Below are positions 17,197 through 26,473 of a stretch of DNA of 43,973 bases, in pieces. How positions within the stretch are numbered: position 1 is the stretch's first letter; every line of letters begins with the position of its first letter. The translations under genes and the position numbers were made by a program. Under the pieces are notes generated by a model. That model did no database searches. It was not told the origin of the DNA and saw only the letters and a list, made by a program, of their open reading frames with translations. The DNA comes from Coriobacteriia bacterium (GTDB lineage: Bacteria; Actinomycetota; Coriobacteriia; Anaerosomatales; PALSA-660). The stretch covers positions 1 to 43,973 of the forward strand of contig JANYAK010000001.1 in NCBI GenBank assembly GCA_025361335.1, in the 5' to 3' direction.

Positions 17197-18630
17197 TCAG
17201 TCCCCCACCATGCCGACGTAGTCCCGCGCGATCCGATCCCATGACGGATACCGGCTGCCCGCCAACTCGTGCAACCTCTGGCGGAATGCGGGGTCCTTCG
17301 TGGGGTAGGTGTCCAGGACGTGCGCGATGAGCTCGGCGAGATGACGTGTGAGGTTGACACCGGGCACGATGCTCGTGAACGCCGAGTCGTTCATCGCCTC
17401 GGCGAGCAGATCGTCCAGGCCGACCATCCCGCTGTGATACGCGGCCAATGGGACCGCGCCGGTCGAGAGCGCCTCGATGCTGACGAGCGCTGCCGCCTCG
17501 GGAAAGACCGACGGGGTGACACACACGTCCGCGACAGCGAGGACGGCCGCCAACTGCCGATGGCTTATGTGGCCCAGGAAGACGGCGCGCCTCCCGCCGG
17601 CGGGCGTCGGCAGGTCCTGCACGACGTCGCCCCACTCGGGCGGTGACTGAAGTACCTCCTCGGAGCGGACCAGCCTCTCCGCCCCCGCGATGTCGCCGGA
17701 GACGACAAGCGCGTCGAGTCCTTCGAGCGCCGCTCGTGCCGGCCCGTCGCCCGCCAGGAACAGCCGAGTCGGCCTCCCGCGAAGCCGCGCCACGAGCGGC
17801 ATCGCCGCGACAAGATGCTGGACCCCCTTCGTGGGGCGCAGACTTCCCGCGAACGCAACGATGTCGTCGTCCCTCTTGAAGTCGGCGGGGAGGCCGACGC
17901 GGCCGTCCAGGGCCGCTATCGCGGCATCCCTGTCCGCAGCCGGCGAGAACAGGCCCGCATCGATGCCGGGAGGCAGCGCGGTGGCCGCGATGGGCAGTCC
18001 GTGCTCGCTCGCCCAGGCGGTCAGGTCTCGGCACGCATCGTCCGAGACAGTGGCGATCCGCGCCGCACCCGCCAGACCCGCCGTGGCGAACGGCACGAGA
18101 TCGTCGTTGGAACGGACGCTGAAGTTGAGCGCCGATCCATGCTCCGTCACCACGTAGGGAGCGTTATCGTCGAGGGCCTTCCGCACGACGTACGGCTGCA
18201 TGATGATGTGTTGTGCGAGCACCAAGTCCGGTGGCCACGAAGCGAACGTCGTACGCAGGGCTCGCACGTTGCGGTCGATGTAGCGCCCCCGGACGGCAGC
18301 GGCTGCACCTTGGAACGTGTGCACCCTATCTGGTTCGAAGGGCGGAAAGGCGCCATCGATGTAGACCAGCAGATCCCCGCCAAGATCGGGCCGCACGAGC
18401 CTGCAGCTTCCCGCCATCGTGCGCTCCGCTCGATACGTCGTGGTAAGCGCACTATTCGTCGCGGCCAGTTCGAACGCCGTGTCGATGAAGTCGCACCGCT
18501 CGGGCTGCCTGTCCTGACACACGAGCGTCACCTCGTGGCCGAGGGCAACGAGGGCACGGGCCAGTTCGCGGACGTAGACGCCGCTGCCCGAGTCGTGCAG
18601 GAAGTAGCCGTGCACCACCGCCACTCGCAC
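17197..18630 (-). CDS. GT4-like glycosyltransferase
   Basis: 477 residues from a GTG with a weak GGGGGA 6 nt upstream; the open frame extends further but is not conserved in character. The N-terminal GT-B domain starts VRVAVVHGYFLHDSGSG. The second domain begins VAFAGSLRPTKGVQHLVAAM, has LFLAGDGPARAALEG, and carries the E-x7-E-like segment PSVFPEAAALVSIEALSTGAVPL. An insertion of about 45 residues (around EVLQSPPEWGDVVQDLPTPAG) separates the last two parts. Predicted retaining transfer of a sugar from a nucleotide donor to a glycan or lipid in the cytoplasm. It is divergent from the GH26 gene; the 275 nt between them hold no evident gene. Confidence 0.87.
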   Translation of the reverse strand: MRVAVVHGYFLHDSGSGVYVRELARALVALGHEVTLVCQDRQPERCDFIDTAFELAATNSALTTTYRAERTMAGSCRLVRPDLGGDLLVYIDGAFPPFEPDRVHTFQGAAAAVRGRYIDRNVRALRTTFASWPPDLVLAQHIIMQPYVVRKALDDNAPYVVTEHGSALNFSVRSNDDLVPFATAGLAGAARIATVSDDACRDLTAWASEHGLPIAATALPPGIDAGLFSPAADRDAAIAALDGRVGLPADFKRDDDIVAFAGSLRPTKGVQHLVAAMPLVARLRGRPTRLFLAGDGPARAALEGLDALVVSGDIAGAERLVRSEEVLQSPPEWGDVVQDLPTPAGGRRAVFLGHISHRQLAAVLAVADVCVTPSVFPEAAALVSIEALSTGAVPLAAYHSGMVGLDDLLAEAMNDSAFTSIVPGVNLTRHLAELIAHVLDTYPTKDPAFRQRLHELAGSRYPSWDRIARDYVGMVGD

Positions 18631-18905
18631 GAGCGGTCCCCCATTCCGATGAATCGCGCTCCTGCGGGCGAGCAAGAAGCGCGAGCCCACGAGTGAGGAT
18701 GCCCAGTCCGGCCTCGGTTGACTCCGCGATGAATGCAACCGCCGGTCGCGGATCCGCGACCGTAGCTCCGGCGGCGGCGACATCTGGAGCCCGATCGGCA
18801 CCGTACGTCTGCCGCAGGGTCAACCATCGCGCGTGCCCTGCCGATACGACTAGTGCGGGCGAGAGTGCTCGCTCGGCCCCCCCCAGATCACCTGAGGGCA
18901 CAAAC

Positions 18906-20327
18906 GTGAAGACAAGAGCCCTGCTCGCAATAGTGATTTTCGTCGTGATCGCCGCCTCCGCGGCGCTCCCCATGGCAGCCCCCGCCCGGGCGTTCGCAGC
19001 CGCTCCCACGCCGTGGATCGGCTTCTATGTCCCCGGGGCCCCCATGGATGTCTCGTCGCTGGCTACCCTCGAGTCGCGCGTCGGCGGATCGGCCAAGGTC
19101 AGCAACTACTTCCAGAACACCACCGAGGGCTTCCTCAGCGCAGCGGCGGGCAATGCCGTGACGCGCGGGACGATCCCTATGGCGACACTCGAGTTCTGGA
19201 ACGGCGCGAACGGCGTCAACCAGCCTTCATTCAGTCTGAAGTCCATCTCCGGCGGAGCGTTCGACGCCTATCTGCACTCGTATGCGAGAAGCGCGAAGGC
19301 CTTCGGCTCGGAGGTGTGGCTGCGCCCGCTTCATGAGATGAACGGCAACTGGTACCCGTGGTGCGGGACCGTGAACGGCAACACGCCGGCGGACTTCGTG
19401 CCCGCATGGCGCCACATCCGTGACATCTTCACGGCCGAGGGCGCGACCAACGTCAAATTCGTCTGGGCGCCGAACGCCGACAGCGTGCCCGGCACGGCGG
19501 CCAACGCCATAGCGGCGTACTGGCCTGGCGATGCCTACGTGGACTACGTGGCCATGGACGGATACAACTTCGGCGGCACGACCGCCGGCTCCTGGCGAAG
19601 CTTCGACAGCGTGTTCGCATCGGCCTACGCGAAGGTCACAGCGCTGTCGGCCAAGCCTCTCATCATCGCCGAGACCGCCTGTTCGCCCATAGGCGGGGAC
19701 AAAGCGGCCTGGATCGCCAACATGTTCGCTTCCCTGCCTGCCAGCTACCCCCGCATCGTCGGGGTCGTCTGGTTCAACACCAACAAGGAAGCCGACTGGC
19801 GTGTCGAGTCCAGCTCGGCATCGCTGGCGGCCTTCGTGTCCGGCATGGCCAGCCTCGTACCGGAACCGCCGGCCTCGCCGACGGCAATGCCCGTGTATCG
19901 CTTCTACAACACACGGACCAGCACGCATTTCTACACCGCCAACCCCGCGGAGAGGAACCAGGTGCTGGCCACCCTGGCGGCCACCTATCGCTACGAGGGC
20001 GTCGCATATACGATCAACACCTTGAACACGGCCAATGACGCCTCCCTGTTCCGGTTCTACAACGTCAGCACCGGGACGCACTTCTACACCGCGAATGTGG
20101 CTGAGAGAGACAGCGTCATCGCGCGGATGGGCAACACCTACCACTACGAGGGCGTGGCCTACCACGTGTCAGCGTCGTCTTCGGGCACGACACCCGTCTT
20201 CCGCTTCTACAACACGAGCACCGGGACGCACTTCTACACGGCGAACCCGGCTGAGCGAGACAGCGTCATCGCGAACCTCAGCGCCACATACAACTTCGAA
20301 GGGCCCGTCTTCTTCGTGGCCAACTAG
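18906..20327 (+). CDS. Secreted GH26 (beta-mannanase-like) protein with three DUF5648-like repeats
   Basis: 473 residues from a GTG with GAGGG 7 nt upstream. A signal peptide (ALLAIVIFVVIAASAALPMAAPARAFA) is followed by a (beta/alpha)8 glycoside hydrolase domain to about 315. The GH26 catalytic pair is visible: acid/base E144 in WLRPLHEMNGNWYPW and nucleophile E256 in PLIIAETACSP. Three tandem repeats follow (about 329-375, 380-424 and 431-473), each with [YF]RFYN-x3-[ST]T-HFYTAN-x-AER and ending in YxYEGVAY or a variant. These repeats are probably surface or carbohydrate-binding modules. Likely role: cleaving mannan or a related glycan, perhaps the cell's own exopolysaccharide. The same repeat occurs in the product of 21724-23136. 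Confidence 0.9.
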   Translation: MKTRALLAIVIFVVIAASAALPMAAPARAFAAAPTPWIGFYVPGAPMDVSSLATLESRVGGSAKVSNYFQNTTEGFLSAAAGNAVTRGTIPMATLEFWNGANGVNQPSFSLKSISGGAFDAYLHSYARSAKAFGSEVWLRPLHEMNGNWYPWCGTVNGNTPADFVPAWRHIRDIFTAEGATNVKFVWAPNADSVPGTAANAIAAYWPGDAYVDYVAMDGYNFGGTTAGSWRSFDSVFASAYAKVTALSAKPLIIAETACSPIGGDKAAWIANMFASLPASYPRIVGVVWFNTNKEADWRVESSSASLAAFVSGMASLVPEPPASPTAMPVYRFYNTRTSTHFYTANPAERNQVLATLAATYRYEGVAYTINTLNTANDASLFRFYNVSTGTHFYTANVAERDSVIARMGNTYHYEGVAYHVSASSSGTTPVFRFYNTSTGTHFYTANPAERDSVIANLSATYNFEGPVFFVAN

Positions 20328-20392
20328 CTCATCATCGAGCGGGCATACTCTCCCTGGGACAGCGGTCCCGTCCGTGGGATGAGGAGTCGGCG

Positions 20393-21658
20393 ATGGACCA
20401 CATCGACATGACCCGGCGACCCTACCGTCGCCGGGTCGTCGTTATCGGGCGCGGGTCGCGAATGCTCTTGGTCGCAGTGACGGCGGGGGTCGCTCTGATC
20501 ACCGGCGTGATGGCGGGTTGCGGCGGCGCCCCGGGCACTCCTCGTGTCACTGCTCCCCGCCCCTCGGCCGGCGCCACCCGCGCGCCCGCCCCCTCCGTGC
20601 GGACCTCGGTCACGCTCGTGCCCCTTTGGTCGGGGTTCACGCGCCCCGTGCTGCTGACGAACGCGGGTGACGCTCGGGACTTCGTGGTCGAGCAGGGCGG
20701 CACCATCCGCGTCATCCAAGGCGGTCGCGTGCTCGCGAAGCCGTTCCTGGACATCTCGTCGCTCGTGAGTACGGGGGGAGAGCGTGGTCTGTTCAGCATC
20801 GCCTTTCCGCCGAACCATCGCTCGACGGGGCTGTGCTACGTCGACTACACCGATGTGGACGGGAACTCGGTGGTCGCCAGCTACCGCGTGTCGCCTCATG
20901 ACGTCAGCGTCGCGGACCCCACGACCCGACAGGTCGTGCTGACGCTCAAGCAGCCGTTCCCGAACCACAACGGCGGTCAGCTGGCCTTCGGACCGGACGG
21001 GCGCCTGTACATCGGGTTCGGCGACGGCGGAGGAGCCGGGGATCCGAGCCGCAACGGCCAGAACCCCGGGTCCCTGCTGGCGAAGATCCTGCGGGTGGGC
21101 GTGTCCGGGGCGGCGGGCTACACGATCCCGCCCGACAATCCGTTCGTCACCGCGGCGGGCTACCGGCCCGAGATCTGGGATCTCGGGCTGCGCAACCCGT
21201 GGCGATTCTCCTTCGACAAGCAGACGGGCGACCTGTACATCGCGGACGTCGGACAGGATGCCTGGGAAGAGATCGACGTCGAGCCGGCGAGTTCGGGCGG
21301 CCGCGACTACGGGTGGAACAGGTACGAGGGAACGCACCCCTTCCCGCCCGGCTCGGCCCCCACGCCAACGGCTGGGCTGACCATGCCGGTGGTCGAATAC
21401 GGTCACGACCTGGGCAGCTCCGTGACCGGCGGGTTCGTCTACCGGGGGACGAGATCGCCGGCCCTGGACGGCGTCTACTTCTACGCCGACTACGGTAGCG
21501 GGCGCATCTGGGCGCTGACGCGCACCGCCACGGGCTGGCGGACCGACCAGGTCGCCGACGTCGACTTCGATATCGCCGGGTTCGGTACCGACGCCCAGGG
21601 CGAGGTGTACGTGCTCGACTTCACGAAGGGCGCGGTCCTGCGGGTCGACGCACACTAG
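20393..21658 (+). CDS. PQQ-dependent aldose sugar dehydrogenase-like lipoprotein
   Basis: 421 residues. A basic N-terminus, hydrophobic stretch and lipobox (GVMAGC) mark a lipoprotein, followed by a Thr/Ala/Pro linker. The rest is a six-bladed beta-propeller of the YliI/soluble glucose dehydrogenase family: DFVVEQGGTIRVI, GGERGLFSIAFPP, the catalytic His in NHNGGQLAFGPDGRLYIGFGDGG, and EIWDLGLRNPWRFSFD. Such enzymes oxidise sugars with PQQ and calcium, but many relatives lack PQQ and are only propeller proteins. No PQQ biosynthesis genes are in the window. ATG start with GAGGAG 7 nt upstream. Confidence 0.88.
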   Translation: MDHIDMTRRPYRRRVVVIGRGSRMLLVAVTAGVALITGVMAGCGGAPGTPRVTAPRPSAGATRAPAPSVRTSVTLVPLWSGFTRPVLLTNAGDARDFVVEQGGTIRVIQGGRVLAKPFLDISSLVSTGGERGLFSIAFPPNHRSTGLCYVDYTDVDGNSVVASYRVSPHDVSVADPTTRQVVLTLKQPFPNHNGGQLAFGPDGRLYIGFGDGGGAGDPSRNGQNPGSLLAKILRVGVSGAAGYTIPPDNPFVTAAGYRPEIWDLGLRNPWRFSFDKQTGDLYIADVGQDAWEEIDVEPASSGGRDYGWNRYEGTHPFPPGSAPTPTAGLTMPVVEYGHDLGSSVTGGFVYRGTRSPALDGVYFYADYGSGRIWALTRTATGWRTDQVADVDFDIAGFGTDAQGEVYVLDFTKGAVLRVDAH

Positions 21659-21672
21659 CGCGTCGTTTCAGG

Positions 21673-21687
21673 CCCCGCGACGCGGGG
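21673..21687. terminator. Hairpin between two convergent genes
   Basis: CCCCGCG (21673-21679), one base, CGCGGGG (21681-21687): a symmetric GC-rich hairpin in the 65 nt between the sugar dehydrogenase and the repeat-protein gene. It could stop transcription from both sides; no T-run is present. Confidence 0.4.
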
Positions 21688-21723
21688 TTCGGCCGCTACC
21701 CTCGCAAAGGAGAACCGCGCAGC

Positions 21724-23136
21724 CTATGGTGCCAGGAAGAACGCGATGCCTTCGGGCTTGTACACCGCGGCGAGATTGGCCAGCACGCTGGTCCTCTCCG
21801 CCTCGTTGGCGGTGTAGAAGTGCCCCCCGGTCGCCGTGTTCAAGAAGCGGTAGACGGTCGTCGGGTCGGCCGGCTGCACGAGTGCCACGTTGTGAGCGAC
21901 GCCCTCGTAGGCCCACGCCGTCCCGAACGACTCCACGAGAGCCTTCTCTGCCACGTTGGCCGTATAGAAATGGCTGCCGTTCCGCTTGTTGAAGAAGCGG
22001 AAGAGAGGGGCGTCATTGGCCGGACTCAGAACGTCGACCTGGTAGGCGATGCCCTCGAAGAAGTAGGTGGACTTGAGGTTCGTGTCCACGGCCACCTTCT
22101 CGGCCGCGTTCATGGTGTAGAAGTGGCTGCCGTTCCTCATGTTGTAGAAGCGATAGACGGGCATGAGGCTGATCGCCGAGGTCCCGTATGTCGTGAAGGC
22201 CAGCCCGACGGGGCCTGCATCCACCCCGATCGACGACAGCGGGATCCGGAAGCTGTACACCTTGTGCTGATAGCTGACCTTGTCGGTGTAGGTGAAGGCG
22301 ACGTCGCCCCATGTCAGCTGTCCGGCGGACAGCTTGAAGTCCTTCACCCCGGCGGGAGTCTTCACATGAACGGTGGCATAGTCCTCGTCACCGTCCATGG
22401 TGTTGTCCGACGTGAAATCGATCGTGACGAGGAGGCATCCGTCGGCTGTGGCCACCCATGCATAGGTGTAGCCCTTCGGGTGACCGGTCCCCGGCTCGGC
22501 AAATTCCCGGACAAACGGCGTCGCACTGGTGTCGATCGCACTCGGCAATGCGTTGAGGTCGCTTGGATAGAACGACGACACCGCCGTGACCGGCCCGTAG
22601 GTGTTCGCCCGCGGATACTCGAAGGGGACCGCCTGTGCGATGTCACCTTGGACGCGGGCATCGATCTGAAGCACGGACCCGGTACCGGCGAACTCGAGGA
22701 CCAGCGTGTCGCCGAAGGCGTTGGTCACGTCGTTGTCGACGGCGCGCACCTTGTCCACAGCCAGCGCATCCGAGGATCCCGCGACCGCGACCGGCGCGAC
22801 TCCGTCCAGCAGCACGCACTCCAGCTGGGCGGCCGTGCCACCGCGCTGGACGAGCCGGACACTGTCGAACTCCCCGTTGAGATGAACGATGCGGGTCCCG
22901 TAGAGGAGCCCGAACTCCGGCGATCCGACAGTCATCCATGTACCGTCGACCATCACCTGCACGTCGTAGACGCCGTTGCCGCCGCCCGGCGCCGCGAACG
23001 CCTTCCCGGCGCGCAGCGACCAGGCCGGCGCCGCCCCGTCCACACCAACAAGCCCGGCCGCCAGGAAGACGAACAGGGCAAGCGAGCAGACGATGGCGCA
23101 CCGTGCTCGCGAAGAATGCCGGACGAGGTGGCTCAC
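21724..23136 (-). CDS. Secreted protein with three C-terminal DUF5648-like repeats
   Basis: 470 residues from a GTG with AAGGGAG 9 nt upstream; an in-frame ATG at 23160 has no such site. A signal peptide (CAIVCSLALFVFLAAGLVGVDGA) is followed by an unrecognised beta-rich domain of about 280 residues that includes DFTSDNTMDGDEDYATVHVKT, reminiscent of a carbohydrate-binding or DOMON-like fold. From residue 326 three repeats follow: PVYRFYNMRNGSHFYTMN, PLFRFFNKRNGSHFYTAN and TVYRFLNTATGGHFYTAN. They match those of the GH26 protein, so both probably attach to the same surface polymer. No sortase signal or lipobox is seen. Its catalytic role, if any, is unknown. Confidence 0.82.
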   Translation of the reverse strand: MSHLVRHSSRARCAIVCSLALFVFLAAGLVGVDGAAPAWSLRAGKAFAAPGGGNGVYDVQVMVDGTWMTVGSPEFGLLYGTRIVHLNGEFDSVRLVQRGGTAAQLECVLLDGVAPVAVAGSSDALAVDKVRAVDNDVTNAFGDTLVLEFAGTGSVLQIDARVQGDIAQAVPFEYPRANTYGPVTAVSSFYPSDLNALPSAIDTSATPFVREFAEPGTGHPKGYTYAWVATADGCLLVTIDFTSDNTMDGDEDYATVHVKTPAGVKDFKLSAGQLTWGDVAFTYTDKVSYQHKVYSFRIPLSSIGVDAGPVGLAFTTYGTSAISLMPVYRFYNMRNGSHFYTMNAAEKVAVDTNLKSTYFFEGIAYQVDVLSPANDAPLFRFFNKRNGSHFYTANVAEKALVESFGTAWAYEGVAHNVALVQPADPTTVYRFLNTATGGHFYTANEAERTSVLANLAAVYKPEGIAFFLAP

Positions 23137-23306
23137 GAAGATCGTCTCCCTTGGTCGCATGTCGGCTCTTTGGGGGTCGCTGGCGGATCGGCTGGGTTCC
23201 CCCTCGTCGCCACTGTAGCGTAATCGCCCTCTCGCGGCACTGGAGGGCGCAAGTGGGCGCTGACGCGACCGCCCTCGAACGCGCGGCCGACGGGCGGGGT
23301 CGCCTG

Positions 23307-23335
23307 TTCACGCCGGGGACCGGAACGGCTAGTCT
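23307..23335 (+). promoter_or_regulatory. Candidate promoter of the HD-GYP-like gene
   Basis: TTCACG (23307-23312), a 17-nt spacer and TAGTCT (23330-23335). The start site would fall at about 23342, giving either a 39-nt leader with the good ribosome binding site before 23381 or a leaderless longer protein. Confidence 0.35.
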
Positions 23336-23380
23336 GAGACCATGCGAGGCGCGCCACGCATTGTTCGGGGGAGACGGAAC

Positions 23381-24310
23381 ATGCAGCAGATCAAGGCTTT
23401 CGTGCTGCGCCATTTCGAGTTCGTCGTTGTGGTCGTGCTGGTGGCGGCGACAGCCTTCTCCGTGCTCCTGACCGTGAACAAGTTGGCCTTCCTCAACTTC
23501 TTCTACGTCCCGACGCTCGTGGCCGCCTACTTCCTTGGCAAGAGGCAGGGCGTGCTCGTCGCTGTGGTCGCGGTGCTGATGGTCGGCATCTACGCCGTCA
23601 TCAACCCCGAGGTGTTCCGGCCGTCAACCTCGGAGCTCCCGCAGTTGAGTTTGCTGTTGTGGGGAGCCTTCGTCGTCCTGACTGCGCACGTGGTCGGGAC
23701 GCTGTACGAGACCAAGACCCACGCCGTGGAGGACCTCCGTCAAGCGTATCAGGGCATCCTCGCGATCCTCGCGAAGTTCATCGACGCGGTGGACAGCTAC
23801 ACACAGGAGCACTCGATGCGTGTCTCGGAGCTGGCGGCCACGATCGCTGAGAACATGGGCTTGGCCGATGACGACATCGAGGACGTGCGCGTGGCCGGGC
23901 TTCTCCACGACATCGGGAAGCTGGACATCAGCCTCGAAGTCCTGCACAAGGCTTCCGCCCTCGACGACTCCGAGTGGGCCCAGGTGCGCACGCATCCGAC
24001 GAAGGGCACGGTATTGCTGGCCCCCGTCGGCGGGCTCCTGAGAGACGTGCTGCCGCTGGTCGAGTGTCACCACGAGTACTACGACGGCACGGGCTACCTC
24101 GGCAAGCGCGGCGATGAGATCCCTCTCGGCGCCAGGATCCTTTCGGTCGCGGACTCATACGACGCGATGGTCTGCGACCGGCCCTACCGTACGGGCCGCA
24201 CGCCAACCGAGGCGCTCAAGGAGGTCGAACGCTGCAGCGGCACGCAGTTCGATCCCGACGTGGTGGAAGCGTTTCGGGCCATCATGCGACTGCGACTCGA
24301 ACACGCCTGA
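23381..24310 (+). CDS. Membrane-bound HD-GYP-like phosphodiesterase
   Basis: 309 residues from an ATG with GGGGGAG 7 nt upstream. Four hydrophobic segments fill residues 11-106, then a cytoplasmic HD-GYP domain. The metal ligands are H145 (EHSMRVSEL), H176-D177 (LLHDIGK), H205, H230-H231 (ECHHEYYDGTGYL) and D258 (SVADSYDAM). The family hydrolyses cyclic di-GMP. The diagnostic GYP triplet reads GYL here, a substitution that may alter partner binding or activity. An upstream in-frame ATG at 23342 lies 6 nt after a TAGTCT box, so a leaderless longer form is possible. Confidence 0.88.
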   Translation: MQQIKAFVLRHFEFVVVVVLVAATAFSVLLTVNKLAFLNFFYVPTLVAAYFLGKRQGVLVAVVAVLMVGIYAVINPEVFRPSTSELPQLSLLLWGAFVVLTAHVVGTLYETKTHAVEDLRQAYQGILAILAKFIDAVDSYTQEHSMRVSELAATIAENMGLADDDIEDVRVAGLLHDIGKLDISLEVLHKASALDDSEWAQVRTHPTKGTVLLAPVGGLLRDVLPLVECHHEYYDGTGYLGKRGDEIPLGARILSVADSYDAMVCDRPYRTGRTPTEALKEVERCSGTQFDPDVVEAFRAIMRLRLEHA

Positions 24311-24330
24311 AGCGGCGCGCCGCTCCCCGT

Positions 24331-25458
24331 CTACAGCTTGAGGTCCCGCAGGCGGCGATACACCACGTCGCGTGCTGTCTGATGTTCGGCGACGAACCGC
24401 TCCACTCCGACGAGGACGTTGTAGCGGGCGATCAGTCCGTCCAGCCGGCTGACACCGGCGTTGTACCTCTCCACCATGGCGTTGTACTGCTTCACGGCCG
24501 CGGCGGTCGCCGTCGGGCCCTGCACGCCCGGCTTCGCCGCGTCGAGGGAAGCCCTCTTGGCGGCCAGGTCGGCCTTGTCCCCCGCGATCTGGTCCCCCAT
24601 CTTCCCCCGAGCCGCCTTCACCTCCTGCAGCCTGGTGCGGATGTAGGCGATCCGGTCGCTCGCGGTGAACGCGCCCTTGCCGCTGCCGATCCTGATGGCA
24701 ACGGGCCTGGATGTCAGCCGCACGCCCCCGGCCAGCAGCTCGGGCGGTATCCCCACCAATGACGGCTGGGTCATCTCCACGTACGCGTAGCCGGTACTGC
24801 CGTAGTCCAGCCCAGGCGCCCGGATCCCGAGCGCCACGTGCTTCTCGGGAGCGAAGAGCAGGATCGACACGTCGTATCCCTCGTGCGACAGCAGCGCCGC
24901 GGCCAGCAGCGTCTTGTCGTCGCAGTCGCCGTATCCGTCGGTGAACGTCTCGATCGGGAACTTCGGCGCCAGGTTGACGGGGTCGACACGATACTCGAGC
25001 TCCTGCACCATCGAGGTGACGAGTTCGACGTAACCCGCGGAGTCGAGCTTCTGCTGGGTGCGCACCATGCGCAGAGCCGTTACCGCCGCGTCGATGAACG
25101 CGGTCTGGTGCCCCTCTTCCACGAACGCGCGGTAGTAGCCCGGGACCCAGTTGCCGGGGTCCGCTCCGCCGATGAAGACCGCCGCCTTGGGCGAGCTCAC
25201 CGACCCCGCATAGATGGCTTTGTCCACCGGGACACGCAGCTGAACGCTCGTGGCCTCGAAGTCGAAGCCGCGCTGGACGACCTGGGTCCCACTCTGCGTC
25301 GAAGACGGGACTATGCGCGGCTCCAGGACTCCAGACGGCCACCGCAGGACGATCGCCCGGGAGCATCCTGAGGAAGCGACGCCAACGCCGAGAAGGGCGA
25401 TGAGAAGCGCGACGGACCAGCCCGCCACGCCGCCGGAGCACTTGCTTGTCTTCGCCAC
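24331..25458 (-). CDS. Secreted transglutaminase-like protein with C-terminal coiled coil
   Basis: 375 residues from a GTG with GGAGGA 4 nt upstream. A hydrophobic signal segment ends in VASSGC (Cys32), a possible but weak lipobox. The central domain resembles a bacterial transglutaminase-like cysteine peptidase: catalytic Cys179 in DGYGDCDDKTLLAAALL, His207 in APEKHVALGI and an acidic partner near 228 (YAYVEMTQ). The last 100 residues are a heptad-rich coiled coil (LQEVKAARGKMGDQIAGDK...). Such domains act as proteases or scaffolds outside the cell. It is convergent with the HD-GYP gene, 20 nt apart. Confidence 0.83.
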   Translation of the reverse strand: MAKTSKCSGGVAGWSVALLIALLGVGVASSGCSRAIVLRWPSGVLEPRIVPSSTQSGTQVVQRGFDFEATSVQLRVPVDKAIYAGSVSSPKAAVFIGGADPGNWVPGYYRAFVEEGHQTAFIDAAVTALRMVRTQQKLDSAGYVELVTSMVQELEYRVDPVNLAPKFPIETFTDGYGDCDDKTLLAAALLSHEGYDVSILLFAPEKHVALGIRAPGLDYGSTGYAYVEMTQPSLVGIPPELLAGGVRLTSRPVAIRIGSGKGAFTASDRIAYIRTRLQEVKAARGKMGDQIAGDKADLAAKRASLDAAKPGVQGPTATAAAVKQYNAMVERYNAGVSRLDGLIARYNVLVGVERFVAEHQTARDVVYRRLRDLKL

Positions 25459-25666
25459 GATTCCTCCGGTGAGCACTCGGTGCCACCGAGACATGCGGGC
25501 CAAGGTTCTCGCCGCACGTCCGGTCGGTCACCTGGTGGAGGGTATACCACGGGCGCTCGATCCCGAACGAGGGCCCGCCATCCAACCCGGGTCGACCGGT
25601 GACGCTCCCGTCAATCGCCGAGCCGGAATCATCGCGCCCTCGCGCCTCCTCGTCCACACTCCGAGC

Positions 25667-26473
25667 ATGCCTAACAAGACCTTCGGTGGCCGTGCAGCGC
25701 TGGCCCGTCTGGCACACAGTCGGGCGCTTCGCTCCACCATGGGACCGTTCTACAGGGCAGCCAAACGAGGCGCCAGGATCCTGCGCGGCAGGCTCTGGGC
25801 GCTGCGGTGCGCGACCGTTCACGGCGGGGGGAACGAATGGATCTCCATCCGCGACGCCAACCCCGAGGGCGCCACATTCGTGCTCCTCAAGGGAGTCGGC
25901 AATCGCATCGTCGTGGACGGTTCGTGTTCGCTGAAGGACTGCCGCATCACCGTCCTCGGCAATACCAACACGATCTTGATCGGCGCGGGCACGGCTCTCT
26001 GTGGTGGCGAACTGTACGTGCGCGGTGACGGCATCCGAATCGACATCGGGGAGCACTGCACTCTGTTGGGATGCGGCATGACCGGCACCGGCACCGGCAG
26101 CGTCCTGACTGTCGGGTCGGGGACCAACACCGAAGCGCCTGTCGACCTGGTCGTCCACGAATCGACGAAACTGACCGTCGGCGAGGATTGCATGTTCGGA
26201 TCCGATGTCCGGGTCTGCACCTCGGACTCGCATTCCATGATCGATGCGGACGGCAGGCGGCTCAACCCAGCCCGGGACGTGTACGTCGGCGACCACGTCT
26301 GGCTGAGCTACCGGGCGACCGTCCTGAAGGGCGCGATCATTGCGCCTCACACGGTCGTCGCGAGCGGAGCGATAGTGACCAAGCAGTTCTCGGAACCCAA
26401 CACGACCCTCGCCGGCGTCCCCGCCCGAGTCATCGATCACGGGATCGATTGGACACGCGACTTGGTGCCCTGA
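25667..26473 (+). CDS. Left-handed beta-helix (hexapeptide repeat) acyltransferase
   Basis: 268 residues if started at the ATG 25667; a second ATG at 25739 gives 244 residues and no clear ribosome binding site distinguishes them. The central part is a hexapeptide-repeat coil (CRITVLGNTNTILIGAGTALCGGELYVRG, DGIRIDIGEHCTLLG). It ends in the classic NodL/WbbJ-type cap: CTSDSHSMIDADGRR, VYVGDHVWLSYRATVLKGAIIAPHTVVASGAIVTKQF, then LAGVPARVI. The active-site His is probably the one in DSHSM. Likely role: O-acetylation of a sugar in surface polysaccharide, fitting the neighbouring glycosyltransferases. The next 296 nt (26474-26769) hold no gene I can support. Confidence 0.87.
   Translation: MPNKTFGGRAALARLAHSRALRSTMGPFYRAAKRGARILRGRLWALRCATVHGGGNEWISIRDANPEGATFVLLKGVGNRIVVDGSCSLKDCRITVLGNTNTILIGAGTALCGGELYVRGDGIRIDIGEHCTLLGCGMTGTGTGSVLTVGSGTNTEAPVDLVVHESTKLTVGEDCMFGSDVRVCTSDSHSMIDADGRRLNPARDVYVGDHVWLSYRATVLKGAIIAPHTVVASGAIVTKQFSEPNTTLAGVPARVIDHGIDWTRDLVP

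Noticed and set aside
24155-26440. A 761-codon minus-strand open frame
   Set aside because: It is an alternate frame over the HD-GYP, transglutaminase-like and acyltransferase genes with Arg/Gly-biased composition and no recognisable domain.
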